A stretch of DNA of 5,484 nt. Origin: Desulfobacterales bacterium (GTDB taxonomy: Bacteria; Desulfobacterota; Desulfobacteria; Desulfobacterales; Desulfobacteraceae). Positions 1 to 5,484 of this stretch are shown piece after piece. The stretch spans positions 1-5,484 of the forward strand of contig JAKSBB010000044.1 of the NCBI GenBank assembly GCA_022361315.1. The letters are read 5' to 3'. Numbering within the stretch: the stretch's first letter is position 1; each line of letters begins with the position of its first letter. The notes beneath the pieces are model-generated. The model saw only the letters and a list, made by a program, of their open reading frames with translations, did not search any database and was not told the DNA's origin. The position numbers and the translations under genes are program-made.

Positions 1-71
1 ACCCCGGCCCGTCCGAGCACCCCTTCCCAGACCGATGCCGCAATTTCTTCGGCAGGTGTACGCGGCGGCAG
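1..71 (-). other. Second carrier (PCP) domain, N-terminal fragment
   Basis: After the A domain, the sequence YLPPRTPAEEIAASVWEGVLG (starting near residue 1411) matches the first helix of a peptidyl carrier domain. The segment carrying the phosphopantetheine serine lies outside the window. What follows, whether another module, an epimerase, a reductase or a thioesterase, cannot be known here. Confidence 0.85.
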
Positions 72-3000
72 ATAATTTTCCGACACGCCAGGGTCGTCCG
101 GTTCCGGCAGCGCATTCCGGTCAATCTTCCCGCTGGATGTATGCGGCATACTTTCCAGCACAGTGAAAAGAGAGGGAATCATAAATCCCGGCAATACATC
201 CCGGAGCCGGGTCCTCACCTCGGGTATCAATACTGCGCCCTTTTCCATGGGAACGAGATATGCCGCAAGCCGTTTTTCCAAAGGACCTTCCCCATGAATG
301 ACCACTGCAGCCTCTTTTATCCCGGGGTGATCAGACAAAACAGATTCAACTTCACCCGGCTCGATCCGGAAGCCGCGTATCTTGACCTGACGATCTATGC
401 GGCCCAGAAAATCAATAGTACCCTCGGATAACCACCGCCCGAGGTCACCGGTTCTGTACAACCTGTCACCGGGTTTGCCAAATGGATTCGGAATAAATCG
501 TTCCGCTGTCAGGTCCGGCCGGCCGATATACCCCCGGGCAAGACCGATACCGCTGATATAAATTTCCCCGCCCACCCCCACCGGTACCGGATCCAAATCT
601 GCGTCAAGAATGTATACGCGCGTGTTATCTATTGGTGAACCGATATGGGGAAGGCGGTTGTCCCGGGGATCCGGATGAACCGTGCCCCAGGTGGTGACAA
701 CGGTATATTCCGACGGGCCGTAAATGTTAACCACCTCAAAGGGAATATCTTCGCCGGGTTTTAAGAGGAGTCTGTCACCACCCACGATAATCGTCCGGAC
801 TGAATTAGACTCAGGCCATTCCTGTGCCAGCAGGTGCTCCCCGAGAAGTGTTGGAAGGAACGCCATGCTTATCTCATTGGCGAGGAACCAATCCTTAAGA
901 TCGCCGGGAGACATGACAAGATCAGCCGGAACCGGGGACACCCTGGCTCCCGATACCAGGTAGGCCCACAACTCCCATACCGACGCGTCAAACCCCTGGT
1001 TTGCCAGGAGAGGCGCATGGTCCGAGGCGGCAATGTCCAAGCTGCGTTGATGCCAGCAGACCAGGTTCACCAGCCCCTTGTGGTCCAGGGCAACCCCCTT
1101 GGGTTTCCCTGTGGATCCGGACGTGTAGATCACATAGGCCAGATTCTCCGGGGTTACCGTTTTGGATAAGGTAACAGGCCTTGAAACCTGTGGCACATCC
1201 TCCATGCAGACCACCGAGGAGATTCCCGGGAGTTCTTCGGCCATGGACCGTTGTGTCAAGATTATCCCGGCACCGGCATCGGCCAGCATGAATGCGATGC
1301 GCTCCCGGGGTGTGTCGGGATCTATGGGAAGATAAGCCCCACCGGCTTTGACCACCCCCACGATGCCTGCGACCATCTCCGGGGAACGGGCCATACATAC
1401 CCCGACGATCTTTTCCGGTCCCACCCCCAGGGATTGCAGATAATACGCCACCTCATCGGCCCGCCGGTCCAGTGTCCGGTAGCTTACCCAGTCCCCCCTG
1501 TCCGCCACAGCCGGTGCTTCCGGGGTTCTTTTTACCTGTTCCCCGAAAAGCGTATGAATACACCGGTCCAAAGGGTAGTCAACGTCTGTGTCGGTCCATT
1601 CCACCAGGACCTGATGCGTCTCCGCCGGCGCAAGCATGGCAAGTTCACGGATCCGTCTTTCCGGATGCTGAACGGCATCCCCCAGCAGATTGAGGAAATG
1701 GCCGGCCAGCCGTTGAACCGTATCCGCCTTAAAAAGGTCCGTGCAATAGAGGATCTCACCACGCAACGCCCCGTCGGTCTCCCAGAGATGGCACTCCATG
1801 TCCATGCGTACGGTGGTCGTGTCAAAATCTGCAGGGGTCACTGCCACACCGGCGATCTCCAGGTTTTCTTCAGGCGCGTTCTGAAGAACAAATGCCACCT
1901 GCACCAGGGGATTCCGGCTCATGTCCCTTTCAGGCTGAATCGCTGCTACAATTTGCTCAAAAGGCAAGTCCTGGTTTGCATAGGCATCCAATGCGGTTTT
2001 TCGTACCCGGTCCAATACCTCCAGAAACGAGGGGGCTCCGGAAAGGTCCGCACGCATGACCAGGGTGTTGACGAAAAAGCCGATCAGGGATTCCGTTTCT
2101 CTGTGGGTCCGCCCGGCCACCGGGGCACCCACCGCAATATCATCCTGCCCGGTATACCGGCCAAGGAGCACAGAGAAAGCGGTGAGCAGTGTCATAAACA
2201 GGGAGGCCCCGGCATTTTTTCCCAGGGCCTTGAGGGCGTCAAGCAGATCAGCCGAAATGCTTACGGGGACACGTCCGCCGCGATAGGAAACCACTGAAGG
2301 TCTTGGATAATCCGTGCGAAGCTCCAGAAGCGGAAGATCTGCAAGCGCTTTTTTCCAAAACCCCAATTGTTCGTCAAGACGGGCCGCCGTCAGTTGTCTC
2401 CGCTGCCAGGCAGCAAAATCCTTATATTGAACCGGTAATCCGGAAAGCGGGGATTTTTTTTTCTGTGCAAATCCGTCGTATAAAACCGAGAGTTCCCGGT
2501 TCATTATCCCCATTGACCATCCGTCGGATACGATGTGGTGGACTATCATAACCAGGATATACCGGTCTTGCCCGGTTTTGATAAGGGTGGCCCTAAAAAG
2601 CGGGGGTTTATCAAGGTCAAAGGGTAATGTTACCCTGTCTTGAATCAAGCGACGTATTTCAGCCGTTTTCTCATCAGCGTCAAGCGCCCGGAGGTTGATC
2701 ACTTCCAGGGCAACCCGGGTGGACTGTGGCAGGATCTTCAAGCGGGGACGGCCATCATCCGAAAAAACACCTGTTCGCAGTGTTTCGTGTCTTCGTACTA
2801 TCTCGTCTATTGCCTGCTGAAACGCTTTCGTATCCAACGCCCCGGAGAGGTTTACCGCAGCGGACATATTGTACATCGCATTACCCGGGATCAGCTGTGT
2901 CAGGAACCAGAGACGCTCCTGTGAAAAACTTAAGGGGAAGGAAACCGCCTCCCGGGGAGTTGCCGGAATACAATCCTCACCACTGTTTTTCATCTCACCG

Positions 3001-4304
3001 ACAATGCGGACAAGGCCCTCAACTGTGGGGTGTTTAAACAGGGTTCGGACCGACAGATTTGCTTCAAACAATCCGTTGAGCCTGGATATAATCCGCATGG
3101 CCTGGAGGGAATTTCCCCCCAGATCGAAATAATTATCCCGAACACGGATGTCCCCGCACCCGAGAACACTTGCCCATACCGAAGCGACCAGTTTTTCCTG
3201 CTGGTTCTCCGGCTGGTTTTCCGGCAGAGTTCCGGATGGAACAACCGTCTTGTCTTTTTGTCCAGACGATTGCATCCCTTCTGTGTATGCATCAAATCGC
3301 CTTCGGTCTTCCGGGTTCAGGACCTCCGGATCAAAAGCACACCCGGCTGCTGCCAACGCCGCCAGGGCTGCCGTCAACGCGTCTTTTTCTTCTTTCTCCC
3401 GTTCCAGGGTGTGAACGACCAGGCAGTCTCCGGCCATCCCATTCCCCCGGATGATATCCTCGATATCTGCGGCATGCACCGGATGGGGGCCGATTTCAAT
3501 GAAAACGGTGTAGCCGTCATCCAGCATGGCTTCGATACCATCTTTAAACATCACCGGTTTTGTGGGATGGTCTCTCCAGTAGGCGGCATCAAAATCCGTG
3601 TCGCAGCCCAGGCGGCCATGCATTGAGGAGTATATGGGAATTGCAGGCGGTCTGGGCGATACCGGTTCAATGACCATCTGTGACGCGTTTATCTTTGGGC
3701 TGTGATAAGGGATATCAACCTTCAACGCCCTGAAAAATACATCCCGGCTCTCCAGCGCCTGTGAGAGCCGGTCAAAAACATCTTTATCCCCGGAGATCAC
3801 CGTGGCGGCAGGGCCGTTGACCGCAGCAATACTGACCCTGCCGGTATAAGGTGCGATGAGATCCGCGACCGCATCCCGGGGCAAGCCGATATAGGCCATC
3901 CCTCCGGTTTCCGAACGGAGAAACAAATCGCAATGTGCCAGTACCACCGGGACAATATCATCCGGTACCAGGACACCGGAAATACCCGAGGCAGCAAATT
4001 CCCCCACACTGTGTCCGATCACCCCTTCCGGAACAATACCCCACTTTTGTAAAAGGGCTGAAAGCCCCATTTGTAGCGACAATGTGCACGGAATATCCTG
4101 AATTGAACCCGCTGCGGAGGGGGTAATCGATTCTTTGGAAAAATCTTCCGAATCCGGCAGTTCCACGATACATTGGGTTTTACGATTCCATACCTCAGTG
4201 ACCTTTCGGAATTCGTCTTCCTTTGTCAGACTGCCTCCCATATCCCGGTAATGGGAGCCCATTCCTGAATACACAAAAGCGATTTTTGGGGGGGATCGTC
4301 TCAT
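1..4304 (-). CDS. Hybrid NRPS with N-terminal acyltransferase loading domain, AT-PCP-C-A-(PCP), 3' end outside window
   Basis: This is a cytosolic multidomain assembly-line enzyme that likely starts synthesis of an acylated peptide. The frame from ATG 4304 is open for 1434 complete codons and leaves the window without a stop. Domains in order are AT (about residues 7-298), a Pro/Gln/Glu-rich linker (about 340-368), PCP (368-438), C (454-890), A (916-1400), and the first 23 or so residues of another carrier. Catalytic motifs are intact: GHSVGE, LGGNSL, HHIVSDG, YTSGSTGKPKG and SGKIDRNAL. I chose ATG 4304 because AT homology (KIAFVYSGMGSH) begins only six codons later and the region upstream is the MbtH gene, so no ketosynthase can precede it. 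The Shine-Dalgarno is poor: AAGG lies 12 bases from the ATG. The start overlaps the TGA of a tiny ORF, which suggests coupling to the MbtH gene. The family assignment is firm; the substrates are inferred. Confidence 0.96.
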   Translation of the reverse strand, partial: MRRSPPKIAFVYSGMGSHYRDMGGSLTKEDEFRKVTEVWNRKTQCIVELPDSEDFSKESITPSAAGSIQDIPCTLSLQMGLSALLQKWGIVPEGVIGHSVGEFAASGISGVLVPDDIVPVVLAHCDLFLRSETGGMAYIGLPRDAVADLIAPYTGRVSIAAVNGPAATVISGDKDVFDRLSQALESRDVFFRALKVDIPYHSPKINASQMVIEPVSPRPPAIPIYSSMHGRLGCDTDFDAAYWRDHPTKPVMFKDGIEAMLDDGYTVFIEIGPHPVHAADIEDIIRGNGMAGDCLVVHTLEREKEEKDALTAALAALAAAGCAFDPEVLNPEDRRRFDAYTEGMQSSGQKDKTVVPSGTLPENQPENQQEKLVASVWASVLGCGDIRVRDNYFDLGGNSLQAMRIISRLNGLFEANLSVRTLFKHPTVEGLVRIVGEMKNSGEDCIPATPREAVSFPLSFSQERLWFLTQLIPGNAMYNMSAAVNLSGALDTKAFQQAIDEIVRRHETLRTGVFSDDGRPRLKILPQSTRVALEVINLRALDADEKTAEIRRLIQDRVTLPFDLDKPPLFRATLIKTGQDRYILVMIVHHIVSDGWSMGIMNRELSVLYDGFAQKKKSPLSGLPVQYKDFAAWQRRQLTAARLDEQLGFWKKALADLPLLELRTDYPRPSVVSYRGGRVPVSISADLLDALKALGKNAGASLFMTLLTAFSVLLGRYTGQDDIAVGAPVAGRTHRETESLIGFFVNTLVMRADLSGAPSFLEVLDRVRKTALDAYANQDLPFEQIVAAIQPERDMSRNPLVQVAFVLQNAPEENLEIAGVAVTPADFDTTTVRMDMECHLWETDGALRGEILYCTDLFKADTVQRLAGHFLNLLGDAVQHPERRIRELAMLAPAETHQVLVEWTDTDVDYPLDRCIHTLFGEQVKRTPEAPAVADRGDWVSYRTLDRRADEVAYYLQSLGVGPEKIVGVCMARSPEMVAGIVGVVKAGGAYLPIDPDTPRERIAFMLADAGAGIILTQRSMAEELPGISSVVCMEDVPQVSRPVTLSKTVTPENLAYVIYTSGSTGKPKGVALDHKGLVNLVCWHQRSLDIAASDHAPLLANQGFDASVWELWAYLVSGARVSPVPADLVMSPGDLKDWFLANEISMAFLPTLLGEHLLAQEWPESNSVRTIIVGGDRLLLKPGEDIPFEVVNIYGPSEYTVVTTWGTVHPDPRDNRLPHIGSPIDNTRVYILDADLDPVPVGVGGEIYISGIGLARGYIGRPDLTAERFIPNPFGKPGDRLYRTGDLGRWLSEGTIDFLGRIDRQVKIRGFRIEPGEVESVLSDHPGIKEAAVVIHGEGPLEKRLAAYLVPMEKGAVLIPEVRTRLRDVLPGFMIPSLFTVLESMPHTSSGKIDRNALPEPDDPGVSENYLPPRTPAEEIAASVWEGVLGRAG
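105..1559 (-). other. Adenylation (A) domain, predicted leucine-like specificity
   Basis: This domain activates an amino acid with ATP to the aminoacyl-AMP and loads the next carrier. Core motifs include KAGGAYLPIDP (986-996), YTSGSTGKPKGV (1060-1071), FDASVWE (1105-1111), NIYGPSEY (1193-1200), YRTGDLGRW (1283-1291), KIRGFRIEPGEVE (1308-1320), and SGKIDRNAL with the catalytic Lys1393. Aligned by eye to GrsA, the pocket residues are D1106, A1107, W1110, F1149, I1173, G1175, I1194, V1202, V1203 and K1393. This differs at two positions from a leucine code I recall (DAWFLGNVVK). A small-to-medium aliphatic residue, probably Leu, is the best guess. Confidence 0.94.
1635..2945 (-). other. Condensation (C) domain
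   Basis: This domain forms the amide bond between the acyl group on the upstream carrier and the amino acid on the downstream carrier. Core motifs appear in order: LSFSQERLWFL (458-468), RHETLRTGVF (505-514), the active-site motif HHIVSDGW (589-596, with His589, His590 and Asp594 all present), YKDFAAWQR (627-635), and IGFFVNTLVMR (741-751). A later motif, QDLPFEQIV (778-786), is also conserved. All catalytic positions look intact, so it should be active. Motifs alone do not let me separate an LCL subtype from an acyl-accepting starter subtype. Its position after AT-PCP predicts the starter role. Confidence 0.94.
2991..3203 (-). other. First carrier domain (PCP-type thiolation domain)
   Basis: This is a four-helix carrier domain of about 70 residues. 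Its phosphopantetheine attachment site is Ser399 in DNYFDLGGNSL (codon at 3108-3110). The GGNSL form is typical of peptidyl carriers, whereas polyketide acyl carriers usually have G-x-DSL. It sits between the AT and C domains, so it should receive the AT-derived acyl group and present it as donor to the C domain. The conserved distal segment SVRTLFKHPTVEGL (about 418-431) closes the domain. Confidence 0.93.
3201..3224 (-). repeat. 12-bp tandem duplication in the AT-PCP linker
   Basis: Two adjacent 12-base units, which differ at one base, encode PENQPENQ (residues 361-368) in the flexible linker just before the first carrier domain. The surrounding residues are rich in Ser, Gln, Lys and Glu, as expected of an unstructured hinge. 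The repeat is probably a neutral linker-length polymorphism. Confidence 0.7.
3411..4286 (-). other. AT domain of the NRPS (starter-loading acyltransferase)
   Basis: Acyltransferase domains move an acyl group from acyl-CoA to a carrier-protein phosphopantetheine. The nucleophile is Ser99 in GHSVGE, and the catalytic His is His201 in IPYHS. The N-terminal glycine-rich motif reads SGMGSHYRDMG, and the C-terminal IEIGPHP motif (about 269-274) is present. Counted without gaps from GHSxG, the position of FabD Arg117, which binds the malonyl carboxylate, is His124. The motif around His201 is neither the HAFH form of malonyl ATs nor the YASH form of methylmalonyl ATs. After the domain, residues 301-329 resemble the post-AT linker of polyketide synthases, but the usual YPFQR-type motif is missing. 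An acyl starter is therefore more likely than a malonyl extender; its identity cannot be read from the sequence. Confidence 0.9.
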
Positions 4305-4330
4305 TTATTTGGCATGCCTTTTGGGGTCAT
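4301..4330 (-). other. Nine-codon ORF bridging the MbtH gene and the NRPS gene
   Basis: Between the MbtH stop (4334-4336) and the NRPS ATG, the MbtH frame continues as one Arg codon and then ATG, encoding MTPKGMPNK. It ends in a TGA whose first two bases are the last two bases of the NRPS ATG (ATGA overlap). This could let ribosomes finishing the mini-ORF, or reading through the MbtH stop, restart on the NRPS, whose own Shine-Dalgarno is weak. No good ribosome site precedes the mini-ORF itself. It may equally be a relic of a longer MbtH C-terminus, or chance. Confidence 0.4.
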
Positions 4331-4333
4331 TCG

Positions 4334-4540
4334 TCAATCCATGTTCTTCGCATCCATTGCTTTCCTCAGGCTTAAGGGCCGCATATCGGTCCAGACGTCA
4401 TTGATATAGGAGAGGCATTCTTTTTTGGGACCGTTTTTTCCAACGGTCCGCCACCCGTCCGGTATCTCTTTACCGTCCGGCCAAATTGAGTATTGCTCTT
4501 CGTGATTTACCACCACATGATAAATGGTGTTCTCATCCAT
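4334..4540 (-). CDS. MbtH-family NRPS accessory protein
   Basis: MbtH-like proteins are small cytosolic partners that bind NRPS adenylation domains and help them fold and activate amino acids. This 68-residue protein has a normal family length and an almost full signature: [10 protein letters not shown] (residues 12-21), IPDGW (26-30), KKECLSYI (38-45), and [11 protein letters not shown] (48-58). The conserved tryptophans of the family are present. ATG 4540 is supported by a strong Shine-Dalgarno seven bases upstream. The gene lies 29 bases before the NRPS on the same strand, so its natural client is the A domain of that protein. The two are almost certainly co-transcribed. Its stop is TGA followed by C, a context known to be comparatively leaky. 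I see no sign of damage. Confidence 0.97.
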   Translation of the reverse strand: MDENTIYHVVVNHEEQYSIWPDGKEIPDGWRTVGKNGPKKECLSYINDVWTDMRPLSLRKAMDAKNMD

Positions 4541-4547
4541 GTTTTTA

Positions 4548-4556
4548 TCCTTTCCT
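4548..4556 (-). promoter_or_regulatory. Ribosome binding site of the MbtH gene
   Basis: On the minus strand AGGAAAGGA lies seven bases before ATG 4540. It is the best Shine-Dalgarno in the window and decides the start of the MbtH-like gene. The contrast with the weak site before the NRPS supports translation of the NRPS by coupling. Confidence 0.8.
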
Positions 4557-4580
4557 GATGATCATTTCTTTGGCTGAATC

Positions 4581-4596
4581 GGCAAATTCTTTCGCC
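4581..4596 (-). other. Short imperfect hairpin in the MbtH leader
   Basis: In the minus-strand transcript, GGCGAA and UUUGCC can pair with one G-U wobble around a four-base AGAA loop. It lies about 25 bases before the ribosome binding site. Six base pairs are too few to claim a function, but the structure would sit in the 5' leader if transcription starts upstream. Confidence 0.35.
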
Positions 4597-4649
4597 ACGG
4601 TCTTTCACAATTTACGTCAACGCACCGGTATGCGCTGAAAAGAAGAACG

Positions 4650-4687
4650 GCCCGCAGCCAGTTCAGACAGTTCAGACGGCCGCAGCC
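4650..4687. repeat. Direct and tandem repeats just after the binding-protein gene
   Basis: A 9-base unit AGTTCAGAC occurs twice in tandem (4660-4677). It is flanked by two near-identical copies of a GC-rich element: on the minus strand GGCTGCGGCCGT on one side and GGCTGCGGGCCGT, with one extra G, on the other. The arrangement is therefore R1-r-r-R2 within about 40 bases. The flanking copies are direct repeats, so they form only a poor stem. They could reflect slippage, a small duplication, or tandem protein-binding sites. Confidence 0.6.
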
Positions 4688-4690
4688 TTG

Positions 4691-5484
4691 CTAATTCCGG
4701 TTATCAGCTTCGGAGGGATTGGGAACCTGAAATTCCTGATAAATGGCATCCGCCGCAGCCAGGAGTTCCAGGGGCGGTGTGAACCCCACCACTGCTGCCG
4801 CTTTCAGGTTAAAGGAAATCGTAAATTGCTGCCCCACATCCATCGGTAATTCGGCCGGCGGGGTGCCCCTGAAGATTTTTACGGCATACCGGGCGCATTG
4901 TTTCCCGAACTCAAACTTATTACGGTCCAGTCCCAGGACGATCCCCTTCTCGATATAAACCGGATCCCCCGCACTGAGGACGTTGTTCTCCTCAAACCCG
5001 TTTAAAAACAAATCAAAGTGAGTGACAAAACTCCGGGAGGGTTGAACAAAAAAGACATCCACCTGGGGCAGCAGATTTTCGAGTTTTGCCGCTATCATTT
5101 CCCGTACCTTGATATCGGAGAAGTTTTCGCCGGCTTCGTTTTTCAGCGGGAACCCATCGTAGAACAATTTGGTTCCCAGATGCTTTGAAATCAATTTCAT
5201 CTGTTTCAGAGCACCTTCATGGCTGGGAGATCCCTCCAGGTAAATCATGCCGACCCTTTTAAACGGGATCAGCTTATGAAGCATCTCCACCCCTCTGCTC
5301 AGGAACTTCGGCGTCTCGACCCCTGTTACATTTGTGCCGGAACTTTTCCAGTCTTTAATGATACCGGAATACTCAGGGGCTGCCAGATCCGTGAAGATGA
5401 CCGGGATATCATGGATCTTGTCCATGACCGCCCGCGTCGCCCGTGTCCCCAATGAAAAAATCAAATCGAATTCTTTTGATTCCT
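4691..5484 (-). CDS. ABC transporter substrate-binding protein, TrpX-like (ABC_sub_bind) family, 5' end outside window
   Basis: Proteins of this family are periplasmic or lipid-anchored binding components of ABC importers with two alpha/beta lobes; members have been linked to amino acids such as tryptophan, but most ligands are unknown. The frame is open from the right edge to TAG at 4691, giving about 264 codons. The family normally has a little over 300 residues, so the N-terminus with its signal peptide is missing. The TTG at 5464 is not the true start, because upstream codons continue the fold (ESKEFD before LIFSLGT). Family features include SLGTRATRA, PVIFTDLAAPEYSGI, the GTNVTGVE turn, FKRVGMIY, GLDRNKFEFGKQCARYAVKI, and a C-terminal NLKAAAVVGFTPP. 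It lies 150 bases upstream of the MbtH gene on the same strand. A role in uptake for the peptide pathway is speculative. Confidence 0.9.
   Translation of the reverse strand, partial: ESKEFDLIFSLGTRATRAVMDKIHDIPVIFTDLAAPEYSGIIKDWKSSGTNVTGVETPKFLSRGVEMLHKLIPFKRVGMIYLEGSPSHEGALKQMKLISKHLGTKLFYDGFPLKNEAGENFSDIKVREMIAAKLENLLPQVDVFFVQPSRSFVTHFDLFLNGFEENNVLSAGDPVYIEKGIVLGLDRNKFEFGKQCARYAVKIFRGTPPAELPMDVGQQFTISFNLKAAAVVGFTPPLELLAAADAIYQEFQVPNPSEADNRN

Larger units (their letters stand above)
4541..4690. other. Intergenic region upstream of the MbtH-NRPS pair
   Basis: This is the only non-coding gap of note (150 bases). On the minus strand, reading from the binding-protein stop, it holds a repeat cluster (4650-4687), a TTGACG hexamer (4615-4620) with no convincing -10 partner, a short imperfect hairpin (4581-4596), and the MbtH ribosome site. 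No clear intrinsic terminator follows the binding-protein gene: there is GC-rich sequence and then a pyrimidine stretch (TTCTTCTTTTC), but no strong stem. The promoter of the biosynthetic genes may lie here, or transcription may continue from upstream. Confidence 0.6.

Noticed and set aside
988..1398. Minus-strand open frame of 136 codons inside the A domain
   Set aside because: It is out of frame with the NRPS, while the NRPS frame here encodes intact adenylation motifs; there is no sign of a frameshift.
1251..2297. Plus-strand open frame of 348 codons opposite the C and A domains
   Set aside because: It lies entirely antisense to well-conserved NRPS motifs. Its translation is rich in His, Gly, Arg and Pro with no recognisable domain, and it has no good ribosome site. 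It is the mirror of GC-biased codons on the other strand.
3030..3626. Plus-strand open frame of 198 codons opposite the AT and first carrier
   Set aside because: It is fully antisense to AT catalytic segments and has no recognisable motif; it is a shadow of the NRPS frame.
3958..4173. Possible frameshift in the AT region, suggested by a 71-codon minus-strand frame covering the GHSVGE stretch
   Set aside because: The main frame from 4304 reads straight through with all AT motifs. The codon count to the left edge (1434 plus two bases) agrees with the carrier-domain frame there, so no net shift exists.
4545..4565. Six-codon ORF (MIIRKG) overlapping the MbtH ribosome site, as a leader peptide
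   Set aside because: It has no ribosome site of its own, no run of regulatory codons and no attenuator-like structure; chance is sufficient.
4583..4597. Sigma-54-like promoter on the minus strand (TGGC ... TTTGC)
   Set aside because: The GG and GC dinucleotides are separated by 11 bases, while the -24/-12 promoter needs 10, and the rest of the consensus is weak.
4592..4620. Sigma-70-type promoter with TTGACG as the -35 box
   Set aside because: At 16-18 bases spacing the -10 positions read GTGGCG, TGGCGA or GGCGAA, none close to TATAAT.
5462..5464. TTG as the start of the substrate-binding protein
   Set aside because: The frame continues upstream to the window edge with residues that fit the family fold, and the remaining protein would lack the signal peptide and first strand.

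Overview
The window holds three genes, all transcribed leftwards (minus strand). In transcription order they are: the 3' part of an ABC-transporter substrate-binding protein gene, a complete small MbtH-family gene, and the first 1434 codons of a very large nonribosomal peptide synthetase (NRPS) gene that runs off the left edge. Both outer genes are cut by the window. The only real non-coding stretch is about 150 bases between the first two genes. Nothing on the plus strand is convincing, and I see no RNA gene, CRISPR array, insertion sequence or transposase.

The NRPS dominates the window. Reading from its ATG at 4304, the minus-strand frame stays open to base 1 with no stop. Domain order is acyltransferase (AT), carrier (PCP-type), condensation (C), adenylation (A), then the start of a second carrier domain at the left edge. 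The protein begins directly with a polyketide-type AT and has no ketosynthase before it. The AT keeps its catalytic Ser and His. At the position where malonyl-type enzymes carry the carboxylate-binding arginine it has histidine. The simplest reading is an AT-PCP loading didomain that supplies a non-malonyl acyl starter, which the C domain would join to an amino acid chosen by the A domain. The A-domain pocket reads D-A-W-F-I-G-I-V-V-K, closest to a leucine code I remember. The expected first intermediate is therefore an N-acyl, leucine-like aminoacyl thioester. This is an inference from motifs.

The MbtH-like protein (68 residues) lies 29 bases upstream of the NRPS and probably acts as the A-domain chaperone. 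Just after its stop codon, the same frame contains a 9-codon ORF whose TGA overlaps the NRPS ATG (ATGA), which suggests translational coupling. The substrate-binding protein belongs to the TrpX-like ABC_sub_bind family. Its link to the peptide pathway rests only on neighbourhood.

The organism is a bacterium of moderate-to-high GC content. The TrpX-like binding protein beside a hybrid NRPS would suit a Gram-negative proteobacterium or Desulfobacterota, but the window contains no taxonomic marker, so this is a weak guess.
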